A stretch of 6,087 nucleotides of DNA from the NCBI GenBank assembly GCA_027080245.1, contig JALWSN010000301.1:1-6087 (forward strand). The letters are read 5' to 3'. The notes under the pieces were generated by a model that did no database searches, was not told where the DNA came from, and was given only the letters and a program-made list of their open reading frames with translations. The position numbers and the translations under genes are program-made. This DNA is from Ignavibacteriales bacterium. GTDB taxonomy: Bacteria; Bacteroidota; Ignavibacteria; Ignavibacteriales; Melioribacteraceae. Positions 1-6,087 of this stretch are shown here, piece by piece (the first letter of the stretch is position 1; every line of letters starts with the position of its first letter).

Positions 1-4
1 TTGC

Positions 5-2536
5 TTATTTAAGCAGCATCATTTTTCTGGATTTAACGAAGCTACCCGCTTTTATTCGGTAAATGTAAACTCCGCTGGCAAGCCTGCTTGCGTGGAAATT
101 AATTTTATGATTTCCCGCCTCTTGAATTTTGTTTACCAATCCGGCTACTTTTTCTCCTAAAAGATTGTAAACGGTTAAAGAAACAAATTCCCGCTTGGGC
201 AATTTGTAACTAATAATTGTAGTTGGATTAAAGGGATTGGGGTAATTCTGGTTTAACTCAAAATTGTCCGGCGCCTCCGCAGCTTCCTCCTCGACGCCAA
301 CCAACCCGAAGGTAAGGCTAACGTCATCGATAGCGGCTAAATCCCCGTTGTTTCCAACGTATTGCCAAGCAATCAAGACGTTTGAATTATTTTTGTAGCC
401 GGACAAATCCACGTTAATTTCCCGCCATTTCCAGCCGGCGCTATCGTCAGACGCTTCCCATATTTCAGTCCAATTCGAGCCTCCGTCAGTTGAAATATGC
501 GCTTTAAGCGTAGCCGCGCTTAACCAATTTGTGCTGAACCCCGCGTAGAATCGCAACAAGATTCCATCGTCGGGCAATTTAACCGCCGGAGTAATTAACC
601 ACTCGTCTTGGTCCTCACCAACCCAAGGACAAAGAGCGGAATGGACGTTCGTAGAATCCACGTCGGTAAAGGGATGATTTGCCGGATTGCCTTGAAACCA
701 AGTTTTTGCGCTGTTGTAAACGGAACGCGTCCAACCCGTTGGAGGGAAAACCGTTCCGTCGAAATTTTCCGTTAAAATTACGCCATTTCCGTTTGCGCCG
801 TTGCCGTTCTTAACCGTAATTAAGCGCGAATTCCCTTTGTCCGTCCGGCAATAATATTCGCCGTAAGGATCGTAATTTTGCGGATTACCGCTGTCGTAAT
901 AATATTTGTAAGTTTCGTCTGTTGCGCCATTAATTGCAACGCCATTTTTAAACCATTGAAACGAAGTGGCGCCCGGCACATTTGCCTTAAAATTAAAACA
1001 GGATTTCAAATTGCCGGCGTTTAGAAATGTTTGGTCGCTTTCGCCGTCCATTACAATCAAGTAATTTTCCCACAACCCGTTGTTTTTTACGTTCTTCTTA
1101 ACGTAAACGCTTAAGACGGAGTTGCCGAACGGATATCCTCTAACGACGCCGTTGTTAATAAAATCCTCTTCTACAATAATTTTATCGCCGTACTGGTTCC
1201 CGCCTCCCTGAAGAGTGTCCTTATTTATTACATTACTTAAGATTCTAAAATTGTTCTTGCCGGAAAGGCAACCCGTAAGAGTCAAGTTTTCCACTGAGGT
1301 TGAATCGGCTAATTGAATCCTCCCGTGTTTAAAACTTTTGCCGAACAAAATTCCGCCGCCTTTAAAATGAACTTTCCTGATAATAGTATTGTCGTCGGAG
1401 CTTCTCACAAAAGCAAGCGTATCTCCTGCGCCCGCTACAAAATCAATAAATTCCCCGGAAGCGTTAAACCAGTTAACGTTCAGGAACTCGAGGTTGGAAC
1501 CGGCTAAAATGCTTCCGCCGTTTTCAAACACAAGATAGTTTGCTTCGATTGGAGAGTACGAGTAAATTGTTTGAACGTCCGCGCCGGCAAAAGTAAGGTA
1601 GCTGTTCGTTACTCTTCCGTAGTTAGTAAAATTTTTGTGAAGGGTGAAATCGAGAAAATCGTTGTCCGTGGGGTTGTCTCTAATTAAGCCCTTGTTGGTA
1701 AAATCCTCGAATGCATGAATTGTAACAGAGTAGTTGTTTTCCGCTTGTTGCAAAGTATCCTCGTTAACAACTCCGCCGAGGATTGCAAAATTCCCTTTTC
1801 CCCTAATTACGCCCGTCAGTCTAACGTTTTCCACGGAAGTGGAATCGTTGAACCAATAGACGTTTGGCGTGGCAATGCCGGCGCTAAAAATTTTTCCGCC
1901 GCCCGTAAAATGCGCTTTATCCACACGCCCGTGACCATTTCCCGTTCCGCCTTCCGTAGAATAAAAAGCTACGGTAAAGCTTGAATCAACCACAAATTTC
2001 CCGTTATTAAATTGGAAATAGGAATCGACAAAGCTTAAATCCGAACCGGCGAGCAAATCCTGTCCGTTCTTCATTTCCAACTCTCGCACTCGTATCGCGC
2101 CCACGGAGGTTAGCGTCTGCGCCGTGTCGGCGTCGAACGAAATAAGTCTGTTTTGTAGCTTTCCATTGTTAATGATATTTCCTTTAACGGAAATACCGAA
2201 ATCGGAAGACGAATTTGGGAAATCGCTCTGAGTGATTACGCCGTTGTTGTTAATGTTTCCGTTAACAAACAGCAAAACGCCGTACGTGCCGAAATTGGAA
2301 CAAGAAAGCGTGTCGCCCGCATTGACGGTTAGATTTTTACATTCCAAGGTAACGTAGGCGCTGTTTGCGTAAACTGTGCCGTTAATCACAACGTCGTCCG
2401 CGGCAGTGGGAAGAACATGCCCTACCCAAGTAGTCGTGTCCGCCCAATTTCCTCCGGCTGCTGTTGAAACCACCGTTTGTGGAAAAGCTGTTCCCAGTGC
2501 GAACAACAATAAAATTAATGTGACTATTATTTTCAT
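5..2536 (-). CDS. Secreted multidomain surface protein with type IX secretion C-terminal sorting domain
   Basis: Seen: 843 residues, ATG start behind an AAGGAG ribosome site, TAA stop. Residues 1-20 form a signal peptide (lysine at 2, hydrophobic core, ending AFPQ). Residues 27-55 carry the 'GGNW...TTTW...P.A.DDVVING' pattern that often opens beta-helix-like secreted proteins of Bacteroidota. Residues about 114-505 are repetitive beta-rich sequence with two tandem units of about 180 residues. Residues 511-577 look Ig-like (C513, W528, and a GxYxC ending at C563). Residues 587-744 match the choice-of-anchor J / cleaved-adhesin type (ENFDG, PTGW, EWLITPAV, IDDVSL). Residues 757-843 are a Por/type IX sorting domain (NYPNPFNP, YNLLGEKV, LASGVYIYRI, final KMMLLK). 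Known of the family: such tails direct export across the outer membrane and are cleaved there. Inferred: a cell-surface or released adhesin-like or structural protein. No catalytic motif was recognised, so the ligand is unknown. It is probably co-transcribed with the zinc-ribbon gene upstream. Confidence 0.93.
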   Translation of the reverse strand: MKIIVTLILLLFALGTAFPQTVVSTAAGGNWADTTTWVGHVLPTAADDVVINGTVYANSAYVTLECKNLTVNAGDTLSCSNFGTYGVLLFVNGNINNNGVITQSDFPNSSSDFGISVKGNIINNGKLQNRLISFDADTAQTLTSVGAIRVRELEMKNGQDLLAGSDLSFVDSYFQFNNGKFVVDSSFTVAFYSTEGGTGNGHGRVDKAHFTGGGKIFSAGIATPNVYWFNDSTSVENVRLTGVIRGKGNFAILGGVVNEDTLQQAENNYSVTIHAFEDFTNKGLIRDNPTDNDFLDFTLHKNFTNYGRVTNSYLTFAGADVQTIYSYSPIEANYLVFENGGSILAGSNLEFLNVNWFNASGEFIDFVAGAGDTLAFVRSSDDNTIIRKVHFKGGGILFGKSFKHGRIQLADSTSVENLTLTGCLSGKNNFRILSNVINKDTLQGGGNQYGDKIIVEEDFINNGVVRGYPFGNSVLSVYVKKNVKNNGLWENYLIVMDGESDQTFLNAGNLKSCFNFKANVPGATSFQWFKNGVAINGATDETYKYYYDSGNPQNYDPYGEYYCRTDKGNSRLITVKNGNGANGNGVILTENFDGTVFPPTGWTRSVYNSAKTWFQGNPANHPFTDVDSTNVHSALCPWVGEDQDEWLITPAVKLPDDGILLRFYAGFSTNWLSAATLKAHISTDGGSNWTEIWEASDDSAGWKWREINVDLSGYKNNSNVLIAWQYVGNNGDLAAIDDVSLTFGLVGVEEEAAEAPDNFELNQNYPNPFNPTTIISYKLPKREFVSLTVYNLLGEKVAGLVNKIQEAGNHKINFHASRLASGVYIYRIKAGSFVKSRKMMLLK
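1037..2131 (-). repeat. Tandem duplication of about 180 codons inside the secreted protein
   Basis: Two consecutive units, residues about 136-318 (DNA 1583-2131) and 319-500 (DNA 1037-1582), align over their whole length. Matching blocks are NGQDLLAGSDLSF with NGGSILAGSNLEF (offset 182), HFTGGGKIF with HFKGGGILF (181), and DSTSVENVRLTG with DSTSVENLTLTG (exactly 180). Partial units flank them: 'VKGNIINNGKLQN' near residue 117 and 'SDQTFLNAGN' near residue 500. The codons have diverged, so the duplication is old. Short N-G-rich strands point to a beta-helix or beta-solenoid, which is inferred from the pattern and not modelled. Confidence 0.8.
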
Positions 2537-2542
2537 GATGAA

Positions 2543-2548
2543 CTCCTT
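2543..2548 (-). promoter_or_regulatory. Ribosome binding site of the secreted-protein gene
   Basis: On the minus strand this reads AAGGAG, six bases before the ATG at 2536. It directly abuts the TAA stop of the zinc-ribbon gene (2549-2551), so ribosomes ending there could reinitiate. This supports the ATG start and the operon call. Confidence 0.85.
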
Positions 2549-2761
2549 TTAATAATTATTTATTTCGTTTTCATTTTCGTCGTTCCTGTACTTAGCGCCG
2601 CAAATCTTACAATATTCGGCGTAGGGATTGTCAATTTTTTCGCCGCAGCTTCGGCAGCGGGTAATTAACTTTTCCCCGCAGATGGGGCAAAATCTTCCTT
2701 TTTCTTCCTCGCGGCTAAAGTACTGGCATTTTGTGCAAATTTTGTAATATTTCTTTTTCAC
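2549..2761 (-). CDS. Small double zinc-ribbon protein
   Basis: Seen: 70 residues with four CxxC pairs: C9/C12, C25/C28, C36/C39 and C51/C54. Consecutive pairs are separated by 12, 7 and 11 residues, giving two zinc ribbons. Each second knuckle has the typical CxxCG form (CPICGEKL, CKICGAKY). The N-terminus is basic (KKKYYK) and the tail acidic and asparagine-rich (RNDENENEINNY). There is no signal peptide, so it is cytoplasmic. The start is GTG, supported by AAGGA nine bases upstream; no ATG in the right frame would keep the first ribbon. Known: small double zinc ribbons (DZANK-like, or the general CxxCG...C..C...YCxxCG style of some DUF proteins) bind nucleic acid or protein partners, often with unknown role. 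Its stop is 12 bases from the next gene, so it leads a two-gene operon with the exported protein. A role in regulation of that protein is possible but unproven. Confidence 0.88.
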   Translation of the reverse strand: MKKKYYKICTKCQYFSREEEKGRFCPICGEKLITRCRSCGEKIDNPYAEYCKICGAKYRNDENENEINNY

Positions 2762-2770
2762 CTTTTAGCG

Positions 2771-2775
2771 TCCTT
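2771..2775 (-). promoter_or_regulatory. Ribosome binding site deciding the GTG start of the zinc-ribbon gene
   Basis: The minus strand reads AAGGA with a nine-base gap to the GTG at 2761. It is the only Shine-Dalgarno-like sequence close enough and makes the non-ATG start credible. Confidence 0.7.
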
Positions 2776-2810
2776 AATTTTCGGATGATTTTTTTCAACC
2801 CTTTAATTAG

Positions 2811-2826
2811 GGCAAATACAATGCCA
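2811..2826 (-). promoter_or_regulatory. Candidate sigma-54 (-24/-12) promoter for the zinc-ribbon / secreted-protein operon
   Basis: The minus strand reads TGGCATTGTATTTGCC. Compared with the consensus TGGCAC-N5-TTGCW, only the sixth base (T for C) and the last base (C for W) differ. The key GG and GC pairs sit 12 bases apart as required. A start point about 12 bases downstream would fall near 2800 and leave a leader of about 40 bases that contains the AAGGA site. Whether this organism has RpoN is not shown here, and no enhancer-binding protein gene is visible. Confidence 0.42.
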
Positions 2827-2860
2827 GAAAACCGCGCGGGGTTAAGCCCTTGTTTTTTAA

Positions 2861-2875
2861 GGATTTAAGAAATCC
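2861..2875. promoter_or_regulatory. Perfect 6-base inverted repeat with 3-base loop
   Basis: GGATTT and AAATCC flank AAG. Neither strand has a T-run directly after it, so it is not an ordinary terminator. It lies between the two divergent genes, right before the TAAAAT at 2878, so an operator role is possible. The stem is short and AT-rich, so chance is also possible. Confidence 0.3.
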
Positions 2876-2894
2876 GGTAAAATTCTGTTGTGTT

Positions 2895-2941
2895 TTTTGT
2901 TGACTTCCCGGGCAACATTTTCGACGGATTCGTCAACAAAA
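2895..2941. promoter_or_regulatory. 10-base inverted repeat TTTTGTTGAC / GTCAACAAAA, candidate operator
   Basis: The arms 2895-2904 and 2932-2941 are perfectly complementary and separated by 27 bases. The core TGTTG (or its complement CAACA) occurs four times close together: 2886-2890 and 2898-2902 on one strand, 2913-2917 and 2935-2939 (allowing a base either way) on the other. This lies 39 to 94 bases upstream of the sensor start, where a regulator would be expected to bind. No regulator is known. Confidence 0.4.
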
Positions 2942-2979
2942 GAGTAGCTATTAAAAAATGTTTTTCGTAAATTTAATTG

Positions 2980-5900
2980 GTGCTAAAATTTAAATTTTTA
3001 ATACTATTCTTTTTCCTCGTAATTCCTTTCCGCGAAACAAAATCACAAATTAACTTTCGTTGGGAAAAAATTTACACGGGGAGCCGGAGCCCGCTGAGAT
3101 TCGTTAGCGGCAACAGCGCAAGTTATTGGGTTCAGAATAACGACGGTACTCTGTTTAACATTGTTAACGGTAAGGTTAAAAAATACAAACTACCCCGTAG
3201 AATACCTCAAAAAAAGGCTTTGTATTTTAACCTCGGAGGCGGCAATTTCCTTTACCTTGGCGTGAACGCCAAATGGCAGGGCGAAATTTACAGATTTAAA
3301 AATAAAAAATGGGGCAAATTGGAAAGGAAATTCCCAGTGCCGTTAAATTTTATTGTGAGGTTGGGAAAACAAGTTTTTATTGTGGGAGACGACGGCGCCC
3401 TTTTGCGACAGGGGAAAAACTCGTGGGTGGAAATTCCCACCCCCTTCCAAAGCCATTGCGTAACGGCAATTTCCAACAAAAACGAAATTTTGATTTCCAC
3501 TCAAAAAGAAGGTATTTTTATTTACAATATGTTAGACTTCCGTAAGGTTCGCGTTAAAACTGAGCAGGGATTTGTAAAAAAATTTCTAAAAATCAACAAT
3601 AAAATTTACGGTCTAACGCTGAACGGCAAAATATTATTGCTGCAAAGGGATTCGCTGATTGAAACCGATTCCGGAAAATTAAGAAAATATTTTGCGGCGG
3701 ACGTTAGCGAAAAGTTTGGTTTTGCCGAAAAGTGGATTTTCTTAGATGGCAAAAAAATTAAGGTCTCTTTCCCTCAGAATTACGGCGTTTCCGAAGCGCG
3801 CGCTTTTTCCGACAGCTTAGTAATTTTACTTTCGGACGACGGAAACATTTTTACCGGCAAGCCCTCAAGCTCTCTCTATTTTTACGATTTGTCCTCGCTT
3901 TATCGCGTGGAAGATTTGCCGAAATCAAAAAACAGAGGCGCGCAATTTTTCGACGCCGACAACGACGGGGTTAAGGATTTGTTGCTAATTAATAATAATT
4001 TCGGAAACTACCTAACGCTTTACAAGGGAATCCACAATTCTTCTTTTGCGGACGTAACTTCGCTTTCAAACCTCCCATTTAAATATTTTCCCGTTGAACT
4101 TTTCACAATTGCGGATTTTAACAAAGACGGACTGAACGACCTCTTCCTGCTCGTCCGGAAGAACGGCTCAAGAAGGCTTTTGTACTACAAAAACAAGGGG
4201 GGCTTCAAATTTGGAAAAGCTGCCGAGATTCCGCTTTTCAAAGATTTCAGGAAATTCGGGATTCGCACGCTCTCCTCGTTCGACTATGACAACGACGGCG
4301 ACAACGACTTAATTTCAACTTCTTACTACTCATCCTCTAACAAATTTGGGAAAGGGTACATTTTAATTTACAAAAATAATAGCTTCGGTAATTTCAGCAT
4401 AATCGATTCGTCCTTGAAACCGCTTACGCTTAACTGGAACAGCTATTCCGCTTTCGCCGATTTAAACAACGACAATCTTAACGATTTGTACGTAGCCACT
4501 TACTGGAAAGCAAACTACATTTTAATTGGCAAGAACAAAGGATTTGTTAAAGGGGAATCTGAAAGATTGCCTGAACGAAAAAGCGAAACCACCTCCGTAA
4601 ACTTTTGCGATTTCGACAACGACGGCGACTTGGACATTTTTACTATTGGCGTTATGGACAGGTTGAGAGTTTACGAAAACAACGGCAAGGGATTCTTTAA
4701 GGAAATAGCCGCCCGATTGTTCAACCCAAAGGATTTGGGTTTTGGCGAAAAAATTAAACAAACCGCAAGTTTGAAGTTCGGAGACTTCGACAACGACGGA
4801 TTCACGGACATTCTTTTTTCCGTTGCTCTTAGCGATACGAATTTAACAAATTTATTTTTGAATAAGAACGGGGTTGGTTTTGTTAAACAAGATTCCGTTT
4901 TCGAAAATCCGAAGACTTTGTTGCTTAACGCCGTAGTAGCCGATTTCGACAAAGACGGCGACCTCGACGTTTACGGTACGTTTAACAGGCACAATGTTTT
5001 GTGGGTGAATTCTCTGGACAAAAAGAATTTTGTAGAGATTAAATTACGCGGCTTCGCTTCTACTACAAACGCGGTGGGAAGTAAAATTTGGGTTTACGAA
5101 CATTCCAATTCGGGCGCTTCCGGCAAGCTGCTTGGCTTTAAACAAACGGGAGGCGAATCGCGTGGATTGCTTTCTTCGAACGGATTTACAATACATTTCG
5201 GGCTGGGAAAAATAAAATATTGCGACGTAAAAGTCCGCTTCCCTTCCGGCAAAATAGTAGTAAGAAAAAATATCCGGGCGGGAAGTTTCCTGACAATTAA
5301 CGAGTATCCTTTTCTGCAAGCGTTCTTCTACAGATTGCCGGGCGTTTTGTTCAGATTTTTCTCCGACAGGGAAAATCAAATTTACCTGGCGATAATTATT
5401 TTTTCTCATTTGTTCATTTTGTTAGGGTTGAATTACGGGGTGAAAAAACTGTTGTGGACGATGAAAATCGCCTTTATTTTCGGGGGGTTAAATATTTCTT
5501 TGTTCTGGCTTTCTCTTTATTTTGCCTCGTTTTCAAGCGTTCGCTTCATTAAATTCTTCGTGCCTGCTGGGCTAACTTTTTTGGTAACAGTTATTCCGTT
5601 ATTGGTGTTTTACTGGTTCTCCGGCTTTTCGCAAAAGCAGGACAATGGCGGCGAAAAATTGTTGAGGTTAATAATGTCCTTTGCCCACGGAGGCGTGGCT
5701 TTAAGAAACATGAACGGAATTATTTTGCTTTGCGAAAATTTGCCTTCCGACTGGAAAAGCAACGAGGAGTACAAAAACAAATTAAAGCAGCGGTTCAATA
5801 CATTTAAAACAATTACCATGGATTCGCTTAAGGAAATAATCGAGCTGGAAAAATCTAACGGCGGCGCAAGCGAAAAAATAATTTCGCTTGAGGAATCGCT

Positions 5901-6087
5901 TGCCAACATTGGCTCTTTAATCGCCAAATTCGAAAAAAGCGAAATTCTAAACGAGGAAATTGCAAACGAATTTAAGTTCGTAAGAAGCGGCGTAAAGGAA
6001 TTGAAGGAAACCGTTTACAAAAGGAATTCGTGCCTGCCGGAGGTGGCGATAAACGGCGTTCTTGAGAATTTTGAAAACATACTTAAA
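2980..6087 (+). CDS. Membrane sensor-like protein: VCBS/FG-GAP propeller, ASPIC/UnbV, three TM helices, kinase-like helical region (3' end outside window)
   Basis: Seen: 1036 codons open to the window edge. In-frame stops at 2968 and 2974 leave only TTG 2977 or GTG 2980 as starts; the first in-frame ATG (3529, residue 184) would remove the signal peptide. No Shine-Dalgarno is visible. Residues 1-23 are a signal peptide (LKFKF, then FLILFFFLVIP, ending TKSQ). Residues about 24-320 show repeated 40-residue beta units, perhaps a first propeller. Seven Asp-rich calcium loops follow at D325, D379, D435, D494, D544, D602 and D655 (VCBS/FG-GAP). Residues 684-775 match ASPIC/UnbV (NAVGSKI, FGLG 740-743, FPSG 754-757, LTINE). 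Membrane helices lie at about 801-821, 830-851 and 859-880, placing the C-terminus in the cytoplasm. H903 in SFAHGG begins a long helical stretch resembling a histidine-kinase dimerisation domain. Inferred: an envelope sensor that senses an extracytoplasmic ligand; the ATPase or other output domain would lie past 6087. It could instead be a non-kinase membrane adhesin. Confidence 0.88.
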   Translation, partial: MLKFKFLILFFFLVIPFRETKSQINFRWEKIYTGSRSPLRFVSGNSASYWVQNNDGTLFNIVNGKVKKYKLPRRIPQKKALYFNLGGGNFLYLGVNAKWQGEIYRFKNKKWGKLERKFPVPLNFIVRLGKQVFIVGDDGALLRQGKNSWVEIPTPFQSHCVTAISNKNEILISTQKEGIFIYNMLDFRKVRVKTEQGFVKKFLKINNKIYGLTLNGKILLLQRDSLIETDSGKLRKYFAADVSEKFGFAEKWIFLDGKKIKVSFPQNYGVSEARAFSDSLVILLSDDGNIFTGKPSSSLYFYDLSSLYRVEDLPKSKNRGAQFFDADNDGVKDLLLINNNFGNYLTLYKGIHNSSFADVTSLSNLPFKYFPVELFTIADFNKDGLNDLFLLVRKNGSRRLLYYKNKGGFKFGKAAEIPLFKDFRKFGIRTLSSFDYDNDGDNDLISTSYYSSSNKFGKGYILIYKNNSFGNFSIIDSSLKPLTLNWNSYSAFADLNNDNLNDLYVATYWKANYILIGKNKGFVKGESERLPERKSETTSVNFCDFDNDGDLDIFTIGVMDRLRVYENNGKGFFKEIAARLFNPKDLGFGEKIKQTASLKFGDFDNDGFTDILFSVALSDTNLTNLFLNKNGVGFVKQDSVFENPKTLLLNAVVADFDKDGDLDVYGTFNRHNVLWVNSLDKKNFVEIKLRGFASTTNAVGSKIWVYEHSNSGASGKLLGFKQTGGESRGLLSSNGFTIHFGLGKIKYCDVKVRFPSGKIVVRKNIRAGSFLTINEYPFLQAFFYRLPGVLFRFFSDRENQIYLAIIIFSHLFILLGLNYGVKKLLWTMKIAFIFGGLNISLFWLSLYFASFSSVRFIKFFVPAGLTFLVTVIPLLVFYWFSGFSQKQDNGGEKLLRLIMSFAHGGVALRNMNGIILLCENLPSDWKSNEEYKNKLKQRFNTFKTITMDSLKEIIELEKSNGGASEKIISLEESLANIGSLIAKFEKSEILNEEIANEFKFVRSGVKELKETVYKRNSCLPEVAINGVLENFENILK
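3952..4968 (+). repeat. Seven VCBS/FG-GAP calcium-loop repeats
   Basis: DxDxDGxxD-type loops start at codons 3952, 4114, 4282, 4459, 4609, 4783 and 4942, with spacings of 54, 56, 59, 50, 58 and 53 residues. Each is preceded by a short beta strand and followed by a hydrophobic one (DLL, DLF, DLI, DLY, DIF, DIL, DVY). Seven units would close a seven-bladed propeller. The fourth loop (DLNNDNLND) lacks the usual glycine and the third-position Asp, and the second has Asn at the third position. At DNA level the core GACAACGACGGCGAC recurs nearly unchanged at 4288 and 4615. Confidence 0.85.

Larger units (their letters stand above)
2762..2979. other. Divergent intergenic control region
   Basis: This is a 218-base AT-rich spacer between the minus-strand operon and the plus-strand sensor gene, and no convincing gene lies in it. 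It holds the minus-strand ribosome site and sigma-54-like element, a perfect 8-base palindrome CCGCGCGG (2832-2839), a CCCGGG palindrome (2907-2912), and two inverted repeats listed separately. For the plus-strand gene I see only a weak -10-like TAAAAT (2878-2883) without a well-spaced -35, and a TTGACT (2900-2905) without a good -10. The plus-strand promoter is therefore not identified. Confidence 0.6.

Noticed and set aside
1313..1984. Two plus-strand open frames (1313-1507 and 1715-1984)
   Set aside because: They lie wholly inside the secreted-protein gene on the other strand. They mirror each other because they shadow its tandem repeat, and their products show no recognisable domain.
2861..2875. 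Inverted repeat as a transcription terminator
   Set aside because: The stem is weak and neither strand has a T-run after it; both neighbouring genes point away from it, so no terminator is needed.
2958..2993. Eleven-codon frame (ATG 2958, stop at 2991) overlapping the sensor start, a possible leader peptide
   Set aside because: It has no ribosome site and no attenuator-like hairpin or codon run. Translational coupling is possible but unsupported.
3288..3545. Short open frames on both strands (minus 3288-3500, plus 3309-3545)
   Set aside because: Both fall inside the sensor gene, whose frame has clear domain sequence throughout; their products are low-quality mixtures.
4288..4962. Recurring GACAACGACGGCGAC-like DNA as a non-coding repeat or CRISPR-like array
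   Set aside because: The copies are in frame, unevenly spaced and explained by the repeated calcium-loop coding sequence.
4522..5409. Minus-strand open frames at 4522-4761, 4671-4952 and 5044-5409
   Set aside because: They are antisense to the calcium-loop and ASPIC/UnbV coding sequence and overlap each other, with no ribosome site or domain.
5610..5927. Minus-strand frame of 105 codons with a hydrophobic, serine-rich product
   Set aside because: It is antisense to the membrane and helical part of the sensor gene; the reverse of such codons naturally gives hydrophobic sequence.

Overview
The window looks like a piece of a chromosome from the Bacteroidota/Chlorobiota/Ignavibacteriota group. 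The best clue is a secreted protein that ends in a type IX secretion (Por) sorting domain with a 'NQNYPNPFNPTT' entry motif and a 'GVYIYRI' late motif. That style is especially common in Ignavibacteria and their relatives. The DNA is moderately AT-rich. I see no RNA genes, insertion sequences, CRISPR arrays or phage genes. The placement rests on protein style and was not confirmed by a search.

Layout: two genes on the minus strand diverge from one long gene on the plus strand across a 218-base AT-rich spacer (2762-2979). The minus-strand pair is a 70-residue double zinc-ribbon protein (2549-2761) followed 12 bases later by an 843-residue secreted surface protein (5-2536), almost certainly one operon. 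Both have good Shine-Dalgarno sequences. A sequence with the -24/-12 form of a sigma-54 promoter lies upstream of the pair (2811-2826).

The plus-strand gene (2980 to the window end, 1036 codons seen, no stop reached) is the most interesting item. It starts at GTG (or the TTG just before it), so callers that insist on ATG would miss its true start. Its product reads, in order: signal peptide; a region that looks like a first beta-propeller; seven calcium-loop VCBS/FG-GAP repeats spaced about 55 residues apart; an ASPIC/UnbV domain; three transmembrane helices; and a helical cytoplasmic part that begins with an 'FAHGG' motif resembling a histidine-kinase phosphoacceptor box. The output domain, if any, is beyond the window edge.

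How they may work together (inference): the plan of the plus-strand protein resembles the hybrid two-component sensors of Bacteroidota (propellers, beta-sandwich, membrane, kinase), with VCBS plus ASPIC/UnbV in place of the usual Reg_prop plus Y_Y_Y. The divergent arrangement with an exported-protein operon, and a spacer containing several inverted repeats, would fit local control of the secreted protein, but nothing in the window proves it.
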